A stretch of 23,737 nt of DNA from Nematocida ironsii (Eukaryota > Microsporidia), in the NCBI GenBank assembly GCA_001642415.1, contig LTDK01000109.1:1-23737 (forward strand), in the 5' to 3' direction. Below are positions 1 through 8,625 of this stretch, in pieces. Positions within the stretch are counted from its first letter, which is position 1, and every line of letters starts with the position of its first letter. Below the pieces are notes generated by a model. The model ran no database searches. It was not told where the DNA came from and saw only the letters and a list, made by a program, of their open reading frames with translations. A program made the translations under genes and the position numbers.

Positions 1-295
1 CAAATATTCAGTAAATAACATATACTCATCACATATACAGTATAAACTGGTTTTTTATACTTTTAGAAGAGACCATAACACAATAATAATACTGATTATT
101 AAGAGCAGAAGCAGAATATGCCATATAAAACATGTCTTATAAAGTAACTTTATAATACTACACCATAATAAGATATTATCATAAATATATTATTATAGTA
201 TATGTAATACTTATATTATAGTGTATATATTGATTTTAGTCTTATAATACTTCTGTAATATAATTATATATATTTATATAACTCGATATTCTAAA

Positions 296-343
296 ATGAA
301 ATTTATTTTTATTTTTATTCTTTATAGTTAAGTATAATTATAG
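296..343 (+). other. Orphan hydrophobic leader with three in-frame stops
   Basis: An ATG at 296 starts an 11-codon hydrophobic peptide (Met-Lys, then mostly Phe/Ile/Leu) in the same frame as the open frame that begins at 344. Three in-frame stops at 329, 335 and 341 separate the two. It looks like the start of a signal peptide whose link to the body has been lost, or a chance AT-rich ORF. A short GT...AG intron (327-343) was considered; removing it does not restore the frame. The rest of 1-295 is AT-rich DNA with no gene that I can see. Confidence 0.3.
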
Positions 344-751
344 TTGGATACTTCCTTGTACATTATTAAAATTCATTCAATTATTAATAAAAAAAGTGAA
401 GAAAACCCATCTTCTGAACTCAATAATAAAGTAAAAAAGAGGGCACGAATTACAAACATACCAGTTCTTAGTGCAAGAATATATGCGTATTGTGCAGCTG
501 CAAGAAAAGACTTTAAAGACATAATTATAAATCACTATAAATTAATGAACCCAGCCAACTCTGAAATAGATCCATTTGAAGAGAATAAAATAAGTGAAGA
601 ACAACTAACTAATATGTTTTTAAGTGTGACTGAATCATCTGGTATCTACAAAAAGTATGACTTTGGAGATATTATAATGTGCAAAAATGCTGAAGAGTAC
701 ATAAATAAACAGTTAACTATGATAAACCAGAAGAAATACCCAAAGCTCTGA
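344..751 (+). pseudogene. 5' part of a broken lineage-specific gene
   Basis: This open frame of 135 codons has no ATG at its start: it opens right after a TAG at 341-343, and the first ATG is at 545. The product is polar and Lys/Asn/Glu-rich, with no domain I recognise. Near its end the coding signal moves to another frame: the frame of the next ORF is open from 706 and runs through this ORF's stop (749-751) into the ORF starting at 844. One gene of roughly 465 codons, missing about one base near 706-750, explains both parts. Its position beside core genes and its polar body with a C-terminal hydrophobic segment suggest a lineage-specific exported or membrane-anchored protein. A sequencing error is possible, but the missing start ATG makes true decay more likely. 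Confidence 0.55.
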
Positions 752-843
752 ATAGTCTTAAGGATAACATAAAAGACGTTCAAATTAAACTAACTAAGTA
801 TATTGGAGAAGTTTCTAATCAAATCAAGAACTATATAGAAGGC

Positions 844-1710
844 ATGCCCAAATTTCATATAAAAGACAAGATTATGCATACCAATTTTCAGTATAAAGGA
901 AATCCAGCAGATTTAAGAATGTACAATGGAGAGGACCCAGTGTTAGTAACAAGCGAATTTAGAATTATATGGAAAATTACAAATGGGCATTTTATTAAGC
1001 AAATGCACAGTATGTTAAAATTCGTTCAGAATATGGTTAACGCAGAAGAATCATATGGTTTTAAAAATTATTTACAGGAGTATACACACCAGTATTTTTC
1101 AATTAATGATAAACCATACTTTGAAACAGTACGGGATGAAATTAAAGATTTAGAAAGAAGAGTTTCAATTTTCTATGATACTCCCGATAATGAACATGGT
1201 ATAAATCAGGTGAATAGTATGTATGAAGAACTACGATACATAGCAGTCAATACAATAGACGTACTAGATATAGCTATAAAAAACTTTATAACGGGCTTAG
1301 AAAAAGTAGAAGGATACAATACACTAACTAATAAGACAAATTTACCACTAAAAGATAGTACTGAGTTTAAAAATGCCAAGCATGAAATAGAACAATATGT
1401 AAAGTACATACAAAAAATAGCCAGAGGAGCAGATGCGTATATAGGACTAACAAAAAAAGAAAAGAGCTTAAACAATAAATCATACAATAAGGCACTAGTA
1501 AAGAAAATAATACGCCATATAGAACGATTAGAGAATCCATCATATAATAAGGCACTAGCAGAGAACCCATTATATAATGAGATATCATCAGAGGATCTGT
1601 TTGATATGTCTTCTTATATTAATAAGTCAAGTCAAGTATCATTTAATCCACTTTTAGCTATTTCAGCAGCTGGTACTTATATCCTTCAGAATATTTTATT
1701 TTTTAGATAA
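844..1710 (+). CDS. 3' part of the broken lineage-specific gene, C-terminal membrane segment
   Basis: The 288-codon ORF starts at an ATG, but its frame is open back to 706, so it is probably the continuation of the 344-751 ORF after a frameshift. The product is predicted to be mainly helical and charged. Residues about 215-250 hold a degenerate internal repeat (SYNKALVKK, SYNKALAEN, LYNEISSED). A hydrophobic stretch at about residues 267-287 ends one residue before the stop, as in a tail-anchored protein. I recognise no family. Topology resembles that of the protein at 18501-19751 (charged helical body, C-terminal anchor), and a distant relation is possible. It could be annotated as its own gene from 844, but I think it is part of a pseudogene or of a gene with a sequencing error. 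Confidence 0.55.
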   Translation: MPKFHIKDKIMHTNFQYKGNPADLRMYNGEDPVLVTSEFRIIWKITNGHFIKQMHSMLKFVQNMVNAEESYGFKNYLQEYTHQYFSINDKPYFETVRDEIKDLERRVSIFYDTPDNEHGINQVNSMYEELRYIAVNTIDVLDIAIKNFITGLEKVEGYNTLTNKTNLPLKDSTEFKNAKHEIEQYVKYIQKIARGADAYIGLTKKEKSLNNKSYNKALVKKIIRHIERLENPSYNKALAENPLYNEISSEDLFDMSSYINKSSQVSFNPLLAISAAGTYILQNILFFR

Positions 1711-2137
1711 TGTAAGGCATAAATAATATTTTATTTTAATAAATCATGCTTATATTACAGATAATTAAGATTATAAATTATATGTAGATTTATTCAACCA
1801 GACATAATTTACTATAATTTACTCAATTTAATTATCCAGACATATTCAGCATAAAATAAACTTATAATGGATTGAATATTTCTTATTAAATAAAGTATAC
1901 TTATATTTAGGCTATATCTGGATTATATCTAGGGTATATCTATTTATTTCTTATACTTATGCTAATATCCACTCTTCAATTAATAATACAAAATAATCCT
2001 AGAAATTTAAAGTATTTAAGACATATTACATATAGTATAATAAGTAATATTTTATACACTATATGTAATAAGTTATGCACTATGTGTAATAAGTAATATA
2101 TAATATGCTATGTGTAATAAATTATGTTATATTTATT
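1711..2137. other. AT-rich intergenic region with three copies of the TGTGTAATAA-type motif
   Basis: No coding frame is supported. The part next to the HSP90 stop carries three spaced copies of the window-wide motif (near 2058-2074, 2078-2095 and 2107-2122; forms TATGTAATAAG, TATGTGTAATAAG and TATGTGTAATAAA). The rest is simple AT-rich sequence with a small repeated TATATCT/TTATATCT element around 1910-1945. Confidence 0.6.
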
Positions 2138-4264
2138 TTAGATCATTCCCATGTTAATGTATCCAAATATTTTCTTACTGAACTCAGCCACATTCGCGAT
2201 TGGGAATCCATTCCCAAGCAGGGATGATTCATAAATAAGAGACACCGTGGTGTTAAACTTTTCTTTCTGATCCTCTTCTAATAATTTCTTAAGACCAGAT
2301 ATGATATTATGCGATGGGTTAATTTCCAATACTTTCTTGGTAAGGTACCCAGATGCGAATAAAGGATTACCAGTCGATCCTGGCTGTGATCTTATAATAT
2401 GCTCCATGGCAGCAGAATAACTGTGCTTAGCACTGGATACAAAGCATGGTAAAGTACCAAGATTGTTTGATACTACGACTTTCTCAACCTTATCACCCAG
2501 AACTGTCTTTATATTAGTAAGGACATCTTTATACTCCTCCTCTAAGTCTTTAACATCAACATTCTGATCTGGTAATTCTAATCCTTCAGAAGTGATCCTT
2601 TGGAAGGGAAGGTCTTTATACTGTGTGAGTGACTGAATGATAAACTCATCGATTGGATCGTACATAAAGATAACTTCATAATTTGCCATTTTCTCAAGTG
2701 CTGGGTTTGTTTTTACCTCTTGTTCACTCACTCCTGTTAGGATATAAATCTGTTTCTGATTCTCTGGTTTTCTACTGATGTATTCATCAAATGACACTAA
2801 ATCTTCACTCTTTGATGTCTTATACCTTAAGAGTTTAGCTAATTTAGTGGATACGTTAGAATTATCTTGGTATACACCCATTTTTAATGAACCACTGCAA
2901 TTATTGTAGAACTTGATGTAATTATCCTTATCAGAGGCTAAGTCATTCAGCATATCAAGGACTTTCTTAGTGACTACTCTTTTGATTAAGTTCATTACAG
3001 ACTTACCCTGTACGATCTCTCTTGATACATTAATGGGGATATCTTTAGAGCTAATTACACCGTGTACGAACCCCATCCATTCAGGGATAGCATCTGATAA
3101 GTCATTACTTACAAGTACGTTCTGTACGTACAGTTTAATATTACAAGGTGCTTTCTTACCACCTTCGAACATGTTGAAGGGTTGTCTGTTCTGTACGAAT
3201 AAGAGTACTTGCATGTCAAATTCACCACCTTCAATGAATGAGTGACTGACTGTAAAGTGTTTCTCCCAGTCATTTGTCAGTGCTTTATAGAAATCTTCAT
3301 ACTCCTTCTCACTGATGGGTTCTTCCTTTGGGTTTCTAGCCCACAGTGGTTGTTGTGTGTTAAGTTTCTTGTACTCTTCTTCAAAGTAAGTTTCTTCATC
3401 TTCTTTCTCCTCAGGGGCATCTTCAACTGCATCTTCATCCTTTTGGTCATCTTTCTTTTCTTCTACTGGTTTAGTTACCTTTCTCTTCTTCTCTGCAAGT
3501 ACAAACAAGTAGATTGGGTAATTAACAAAGGATGAGTGTACTTTTACTATGTTCTCAAGTGTTTTTTCTTCTAAGTATGACTTACACTGCTCAGATACAT
3601 GTAAAATAACTGATGTACCTTGTGGATGGTCTCCCTTGTATGGGGCAATTACAAATCCTCCAGGACCTCTACTACTCCAAATGTATGGTGCATTATCATC
3701 CTTCCTAGAGATAACATCGACTTGATCAGCTACTAAAAAGGCCGAGTAGAATCCAAGACCAAACTGTCCAATTAATGCATCAAGTGACTGTCCTGCACCA
3801 GTGCCCTCTTGAATCTTCTTTCTAAACTCTTTTGTTCCACTGGATGCAATACTTCCTAAGTAATTAACCATATCTGCCTTACTCATACCTATACCATTAT
3901 CAATAATAGTGATCGTATTGTTCTGCTTGTTTGGTATTATCTTTATACTGAGTTCTTCATCAATGTTCTTGTATACGTCATAAGTAATCTTCTTTCTCTT
4001 GTCATTAGCATCGGATGCATTTGAGATGAGTTCTCTTAAGAAATAATCCTTACTGGAGTAGACTGAGTTAATCAGAATACTAAGTAAATTATCCATCTGT
4101 GCATCGAATGAGTGAGTCTCTCCCTCTGAGACACCGACTACGGTCTCATCGAGTGTGACTTTCTCATTCTGTGGGTTTGTCTTACTGTGCTCTCTTCTTA
4201 CTTCTTCAAATGCTTGCTGTGTTTCTTGGTCTAATTCTGGTTTGTTGTTCATTGCTTCCTGCAT
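2138..4264 (-). CDS. HSP90: Cytosolic HSP90 chaperone lacking the MEEVD tail
   Basis: This is an ATP-dependent chaperone (GHKL ATPase) that folds client proteins in the cytosol. After a nonstandard N-terminal extension of about 50 residues come the ATPase motifs: FLRELISNASD with catalytic E78 and Mg-binding N82, DNGIGM with D122, the lid SSGTKEF (141-147), and GQFGLGFYSAF (166-176). An acidic/basic linker covers about 258-300. The middle domain has the catalytic-arginine segment DIPINVSRE (R415). A KFYNNCSGSLKMGVYQD stretch fits cytosolic HSP90 better than GRP94 or TRAP1. There is no signal peptide and no KDEL. The protein (708 aa) stops at the last dimerisation helix (ending NMGMI), so the usual acidic tail with MEEVD is absent. 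The start is the only ATG upstream of the conserved domain that keeps the full frame. Confidence 0.97.
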   Translation of the reverse strand: MQEAMNNKPELDQETQQAFEEVRREHSKTNPQNEKVTLDETVVGVSEGETHSFDAQMDNLLSILINSVYSSKDYFLRELISNASDANDKRKKITYDVYKNIDEELSIKIIPNKQNNTITIIDNGIGMSKADMVNYLGSIASSGTKEFRKKIQEGTGAGQSLDALIGQFGLGFYSAFLVADQVDVISRKDDNAPYIWSSRGPGGFVIAPYKGDHPQGTSVILHVSEQCKSYLEEKTLENIVKVHSSFVNYPIYLFVLAEKKRKVTKPVEEKKDDQKDEDAVEDAPEEKEDEETYFEEEYKKLNTQQPLWARNPKEEPISEKEYEDFYKALTNDWEKHFTVSHSFIEGGEFDMQVLLFVQNRQPFNMFEGGKKAPCNIKLYVQNVLVSNDLSDAIPEWMGFVHGVISSKDIPINVSREIVQGKSVMNLIKRVVTKKVLDMLNDLASDKDNYIKFYNNCSGSLKMGVYQDNSNVSTKLAKLLRYKTSKSEDLVSFDEYISRKPENQKQIYILTGVSEQEVKTNPALEKMANYEVIFMYDPIDEFIIQSLTQYKDLPFQRITSEGLELPDQNVDVKDLEEEYKDVLTNIKTVLGDKVEKVVVSNNLGTLPCFVSSAKHSYSAAMEHIIRSQPGSTGNPLFASGYLTKKVLEINPSHNIISGLKKLLEEDQKEKFNTTVSLIYESSLLGNGFPIANVAEFSKKIFGYINMGMI

Positions 4265-4524
4265 AATTTTATAAAAAATACTTTTTTATTTATACTTTTT
4301 TAATTCTGGAAATTTCTTATTCTGTCAAAAATATTCCAGAAAAATTTTAACAAAATTTTAACAAAATTTTCAATAAATTACGGTTAAATCACTATTTTAA
4401 TTAATAAAAATTTTCAATAATCAAGAATTATCAATGATTATGTAATAATTAATAATCAAATTTAATTAAATATACACTTACATTTTATTATATAACTATA
4501 TATACTATGTGTAATAAATTATAC
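4265..4524. other. AT-rich intergenic region between HSP90 start and OB-fold gene stop
   Basis: This contains A/T runs upstream of HSP90 and one copy of the motif (ACTATGTGTAATAAA, about 4504-4518) immediately 3' of the OB-fold gene. There is no ORF of note. Confidence 0.5.
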
Positions 4525-5286
4525 TCATTTTTCAGGTATCACTGAAATTACGTTAGACATAAAAATATTTAAAACACAAATATTTTCACTATAAGGCACT
4601 CTCCACACAGATGGTGACTTAAACAGTACAATTGAATCCTTCTCTAATTTATACTTCTGTAAGACAGAAGGACATACAGCACAGACCATCTCATCCACTC
4701 CATCTGATATAACCCGATATAACCCGGTTTTATCTGATGCACTGTGTCTTATTATATATCCCAGAACTATCCCGGCTACTTTCAAATTTTGACTATTTCT
4801 TATTACACATAGTGTAATATATTCTTGATTTGGATTTTTTTGTTTTATTAAATTTAATTTTGTTTGTACACTTATTATTGGTGATTGTGTACAAAGAAAT
4901 GACTCATTTGAATGGTCATTATTTATTACACATTGTTTTATATGTTCTGGTCCATTTTTTAATTTTTTAATTTTATTTTCCTTTAAATTTTTATTCTCAT
5001 CAGAGGATAATTCAATTTCTTCTATAAAAAAATCATCAGAATTAACGGAAATTTCCATTTCTGGTAATTTCTTTAAATTACACTTATTTTCTGGATTATT
5101 TTCAATATTTTCATTAATTTTCCTTTTATTCTCAATATTTCTATTATTAAAATACTCAGAAATCATCAAATCAAATCCATCACTAGAATTATCCACGTTT
5201 TTAATATTTTCACCAGTATTTCCGTTATTTTTTCCGTTATTTTCCTCATTTGGACTCTTCAAATATTCCAGAATATCTTTAAACAT
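4525..5286 (-). CDS. OB-fold protein, possibly HROB/MCM8IP-like
   Basis: The 253-aa protein has a low-complexity N-terminal half (residues 1-130, Asn/Glu/Lys-rich, probably disordered) and a compact C-terminal beta-rich half (about 155-250). The order of that half resembles the OB-fold domain of HROB (C17orf53/MCM8IP): a beta strand ending in GYIIR, a polar turn SASDK, strand LYRVISD, VDEMVCAV, helix SVLQKY, then LEKDSIVLFKSPSVW, and a last pair with VLNIFMSNVISVI. A short FLCT segment before the OB fold (130-133) also fits. HROB-type proteins bind ssDNA and load the MCM8-MCM9 helicase in recombination. That is family knowledge; the assignment here rests on pattern only. The gene is head-to-head with an RTEL1-like helicase 19 bp away. 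Two copies of the window's repeat motif are inside the coding sequence. It could instead be another ssDNA-binding OB protein. Confidence 0.5.
   Translation of the reverse strand: MFKDILEYLKSPNEENNGKNNGNTGENIKNVDNSSDGFDLMISEYFNNRNIENKRKINENIENNPENKCNLKKLPEMEISVNSDDFFIEEIELSSDENKNLKENKIKKLKNGPEHIKQCVINNDHSNESFLCTQSPIISVQTKLNLIKQKNPNQEYITLCVIRNSQNLKVAGIVLGYIIRHSASDKTGLYRVISDGVDEMVCAVCPSVLQKYKLEKDSIVLFKSPSVWRVPYSENICVLNIFMSNVISVIPEK
4708..4726. repeat. 19-bp TATAACCCG direct repeat, copy 1 (inside CDS)
   Basis: TATAACCCGATATAACCCG, two TATAACCCG units joined by A, lies within the OB-fold gene and codes for part of its OB fold. The identical 19 bases occur at 11381-11399 in noncoding DNA. Confidence 0.7.
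4802..4818. repeat. Perfect inverted repeat ATTACAC-ATA-GTGTAAT inside a CDS
   Basis: Two perfect 7-bp arms flank a 3-bp centre. It is the complete form of the motif that fills 9909-12651, here within the OB-fold gene, encoding ITLCVI on the minus strand. A half-copy (TTATTACACATTG, about 4923-4935) occurs upstream in the same gene and encodes QCVIN, in the same reading frame relative to the motif. Confidence 0.75.
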
Positions 5287-5305
5287 TTAAAAATTTAAAA
5301 TTTTT
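5287..5305. promoter_or_regulatory. 19-bp divergent promoter between OB-fold and helicase genes
   Basis: Only 19 bases of pure A/T separate the two start codons, both ATG. Each gene must draw on upstream sequence within the other's coding region, or share one very small bidirectional element. No specific box can be assigned. Confidence 0.5.
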
Positions 5306-7384
5306 ATGTATACTGAAAATATAAAAGGATACACAATTACCACAAAATATGAATTATACGAACCACAAAGAGAATCGATAAGGACAATCCTTAACTGTCT
5401 TGAAGAGGGCGTCTCCGGTATGATCGAAAGTCCGACCGGGACGGGAAAAACTTTAAGTATTTTAGAATCGGTCGTAGCATGGATTAACAAGAACAAGCAA
5501 AATAAAGAAAATAAAGAAGTAAAAGTGTACGTCACCACAAGAACGATAAAACAAGCCCAGCAATTAATTAATTACTTTAAAACCATAAGGAATGCACCTA
5601 AAATGAGTTTATTAGCATCACGTGCTCATTTATGCTTGAATTCAGAAGTACGCTCATCAGGTAATTTAGACAATGCATGTAAGAAGAAGAATAAAGATGT
5701 AAATTCTAAGGATAAGTGCAAGTATTACAGTATAGATAAAGAATCACGAACATCATCAATGGAGACAACCTTACCAAGCGTATTTTCAATTGAAGATTTA
5801 ATACATTCAGGATCGGAGTGTAGGACATGTCCGTATTATTATACCAAGGATATGCAGGATAAGTCTACGATCGTATTTGCACCGTATAATTACATTATAA
5901 ACAAAAGCATAGTAAAAGCCATGGGGATAGATTTAAATGACAGTATAATAATAGTAGATGAAGCACATAATTTAGATGATATATGCCGATCGAGTGGTTC
6001 TGTAGATATCGAACGTACCGTATTAGATGGGATACTTACTAAATTAACCACAGAGACAGTTAATGAGAATATTGAAGTATCTGAAGTATTTAACTGTATT
6101 AGTATAATTAAAAGGATAAGGGAGTATTTTGATGGGATACCTAAGTTATTAAGTGAAGTACCACAGGATATGAAGATTTATGATATAAATGGCAAGCAAG
6201 AATGTTCGATCCCTCAAAAAAGTATTTTATCAGAATTATTTAAGATAGGGATTACATCAGACAGTATAGATAAAGTATTCTCAGATATAAATGGACTAAT
6301 TAAGAATTCTGTATTAGATGAGTTTATGGAGAGGTGGTTAATCCAATTAGAGACTGTATTTAAGCTAATTTTAACAGAAGGTAAACAGAAGGATTATGGC
6401 ATGGTTATATCTGAGGATAAAGTATCATTTATATTATTACGATCGGCAGTTCAATTTGATCCTATTTATAAGATGGCTCGATCGGTGATACTTTTATCAG
6501 GGACACTTCAACCCTTCCCAGAGTTAGTTAATGAATTAACTTATAATTCAAGTTCATTTAAGTATTTCTTATCCGCTGATCATGTTATATCTAATAATCA
6601 GTTATATACAAGTACTGTAGGGCAGTATAATGGCCGTGTACTTACGGGTACGTATAAGGAGACTAAGGATCCAGTATATTTTCAGACTATTTCCAGTATT
6701 ATCATGGATATAGCGCATTCATTAGATCGGGTAGGTGGTGTATTATGCTTTGTACCTAATTATAACACTATTACACTGTTAAAATCAAAATTAGAGAAGC
6801 AATTATTACTATTTACGGAAAGTACTGATAACGGTATTTTTGAGGATAATTTAAGGAAGTACAGGAGTAAGTGTTTAAATGGGAAGTGTGTATTTTTATG
6901 TGTATTCCGTGGTAAAGCCAGTGAAGGGATTAATTTCAAAGATCATGAATCACGTGCAGTTATATTAGTGGGTATTCCGTATCCTAACATAAGGAATCAT
7001 GGGATTATCCTTAAGAAACAGTATAATAATCAGTATATGAACGGATCTGGCAGTAAATGGTATGACCAACAAGCATTTAGGGCAGTGAATCAAGCCTTAG
7101 GTAGGTGTATTAGGCATAAGAATGATTGGGGTTCTATTTTTATGATTGATTCTCGTTATACTTCTGCTGTTAAAACATTGAAAATTTCTCGGTGGGCTAT
7201 TTCTAAATTTACGAATCTGATTGGGAAGGGAATGCTTCAGAAGGAGTACATTCCATTTATTACACAGCAAAAGAAAACTGAACATGAAGAGAATTTCATT
7301 AAAAATTCAAAATCAGCACCTGAAATTATTTCCAAAAAAAGAAATTTCCCAGGAAATGACTTAAAACGGTATTTTAACAGATAA
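5306..7384 (+). CDS. RAD3/XPD-family iron-sulfur DNA helicase, RTEL1/FANCJ-like
   Basis: This is a superfamily 2 DNA helicase that unwinds DNA 5' to 3' and carries a 4Fe-4S cluster. Motifs in order: GYTITTKYELYEPQ (Q-motif region, 8-21), Walker A ESPTGTGKT (41-49), four cluster cysteines C110, C125, C138 and C175, DEAH at 218-221, SGT at 398-400, RGKASEGINF (535-544), and QALGRCIRH (596-604). The wording of the N-terminal block, IEDLIHSGS...CPYY and APYNYIIN favours RTEL1/FANCJ over XPD/Rad3, which is the TFIIH subunit. At 692 aa it is shorter than RTEL1 or FANCJ and has little beyond the helicase core. The likely role is resolving recombination or telomere intermediates. It is divergently paired with the OB-fold gene. 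The start is the first ATG in frame. Confidence 0.88.
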   Translation: MYTENIKGYTITTKYELYEPQRESIRTILNCLEEGVSGMIESPTGTGKTLSILESVVAWINKNKQNKENKEVKVYVTTRTIKQAQQLINYFKTIRNAPKMSLLASRAHLCLNSEVRSSGNLDNACKKKNKDVNSKDKCKYYSIDKESRTSSMETTLPSVFSIEDLIHSGSECRTCPYYYTKDMQDKSTIVFAPYNYIINKSIVKAMGIDLNDSIIIVDEAHNLDDICRSSGSVDIERTVLDGILTKLTTETVNENIEVSEVFNCISIIKRIREYFDGIPKLLSEVPQDMKIYDINGKQECSIPQKSILSELFKIGITSDSIDKVFSDINGLIKNSVLDEFMERWLIQLETVFKLILTEGKQKDYGMVISEDKVSFILLRSAVQFDPIYKMARSVILLSGTLQPFPELVNELTYNSSSFKYFLSADHVISNNQLYTSTVGQYNGRVLTGTYKETKDPVYFQTISSIIMDIAHSLDRVGGVLCFVPNYNTITLLKSKLEKQLLLFTESTDNGIFEDNLRKYRSKCLNGKCVFLCVFRGKASEGINFKDHESRAVILVGIPYPNIRNHGIILKKQYNNQYMNGSGSKWYDQQAFRAVNQALGRCIRHKNDWGSIFMIDSRYTSAVKTLKISRWAISKFTNLIGKGMLQKEYIPFITQQKKTEHEENFIKNSKSAPEIISKKRNFPGNDLKRYFNR

Positions 7385-7443
7385 ATTAAATGAAAATAAC
7401 CTGAAATTCTCCTTAAAATATTTATTGTAACCCAAATTTACAC

Positions 7444-8625
7444 TTATTCCTGCAAGTCCGACCCAACTCCAGGAATTCTTTCTTGTTCTACATCCACACT
7501 ATCAACCGTATCCGATGTACCTTCAGCTGTCGGTCTCGGTCTAATCCAGAACTTAACCGTATTATCAACAGAACTCGTTGCAAGTGTATGCCCAATCGGA
7601 TGAAAATCCATTGACCAAATAGTCTTCTGATGTGCATCCGGTATAACCCTTACAGGATATTCATTATGCTTCTGCCAGATATAAACAGATCCTTCACCAC
7701 CCCCAGATACGAATAAACTATCTAAACATGGGTGTACACACAGTGCAGTTGCTTCTTTTTGGTGTCCTTTATGTGTGAACTCTTCTTTCATTGCCCTAAG
7801 GTTAAACATTTTAATTACTTGATCCTTTCCCCCTGTAAGTATACATTCACCATCATTTGTCCATTTTAAGCAGAGTACTGTATTCTTATGTATATGCAGG
7901 GTGGTTATTTCCTTACCCCTAGGATCCCATAATTTTACTAAGTTATCCTTACCACCACTTGCAATTAGTGCATGTCTCTTATGCCACTGTCCTACACGTA
8001 CGTCCCATCCATGACCAGAAAGACTTCTTTCTTCTTTAGCTGTCTGAAAATCAAACACTTTAATTGTCCCATCATCTGATGCCGTACAAAATTTATTCCC
8101 TCTGGGTGCAAAACTTATATCTCTGACTGCTTCTTTATGTGCTTCAATTAACTGTAAGTTATTCATTGATGGTTGCCAATACTTTACAACCCCAATTTGA
8201 TCACCTGATAATAAATAATCACCATGCGGTGTCCAGCACATTGACCTAAGTGCACTATCATGCGCCTGTAAGATAGTTTCAAAATTAAAGCTAAACCCAT
8301 TCCATAACGTAAATTCACCAGTAGCTGCTCCTGATATGAGTCTCCTACCATTTGGTGCATACCTTATGGTGTTAATTGGTGTTCGTATTTTATTTATACT
8401 GGTATGTGCTAAATTCACTGTTAAACTATTAGAGAGTGAACATGCACCAGTTACTGGTGGTACATAAATAGAGTATAACGGATGTTTCTGTACATAACCG
8501 AACCTTCCCTCTAATTTATATTTAAGGAGTGGTCCATTATAATCTACATTCCTTCTTGCGATTGCTTTTCTCATTCTTTTACCATCGTAAACAATTCTTT
8601 GTCCTCTCCCTTCATCCTCATCCAT
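7444..8625 (-). CDS. PFS2: Pfs2/WDR33, WD40 subunit of the mRNA cleavage and polyadenylation factor
   Basis: Pfs2 (WDR33 in animals) is the WD40 scaffold of CPF/CPSF; with CPSF30 it reads the AAUAAA signal during mRNA 3'-end formation in the nucleus. The diagnostic N-terminal block DGKRMRKAIARRNVDYN (15-31) is present, followed by about seven WD repeats at roughly 85-375. Signature phrases include SGAATGEFTLWNG, FNFETILQAHDS, VKYWQPSMNN, EAHKEAVRDISFAP, ASDDGTIKVFDF and GHQKEATALCVHP. The 393-aa protein lacks the long C-terminal extension found in many relatives. It is divergent from UTP7, 38 bp away. Confidence 0.96.
   Translation of the reverse strand: MDEDEGRGQRIVYDGKRMRKAIARRNVDYNGPLLKYKLEGRFGYVQKHPLYSIYVPPVTGACSLSNSLTVNLAHTSINKIRTPINTIRYAPNGRRLISGAATGEFTLWNGFSFNFETILQAHDSALRSMCWTPHGDYLLSGDQIGVVKYWQPSMNNLQLIEAHKEAVRDISFAPRGNKFCTASDDGTIKVFDFQTAKEERSLSGHGWDVRVGQWHKRHALIASGGKDNLVKLWDPRGKEITTLHIHKNTVLCLKWTNDGECILTGGKDQVIKMFNLRAMKEEFTHKGHQKEATALCVHPCLDSLFVSGGGEGSVYIWQKHNEYPVRVIPDAHQKTIWSMDFHPIGHTLATSSVDNTVKFWIRPRPTAEGTSDTVDSVDVEQERIPGVGSDLQE

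Noticed and set aside
327..343. Mini-intron GTTAAGTATAATTATAG joining the leader at 296 to the ORF at 344
   Set aside because: Removing 17 bases shifts the frame and leads to a stop soon after; no other gene in the window needs an intron.
2970..3535. Plus-strand ORFs of 91 and 97 codons inside HSP90
   Set aside because: They are antisense to a strongly conserved coding region, with no independent protein character.
5306..7384. Assignment of the helicase to XPD/Rad3 of TFIIH
   Set aside because: The N-terminal block, the spacing of the cluster cysteines and the IEDLIHSGS/CPYY/PYNY text fit RTEL1/FANCJ better; the helicase family itself is certain.
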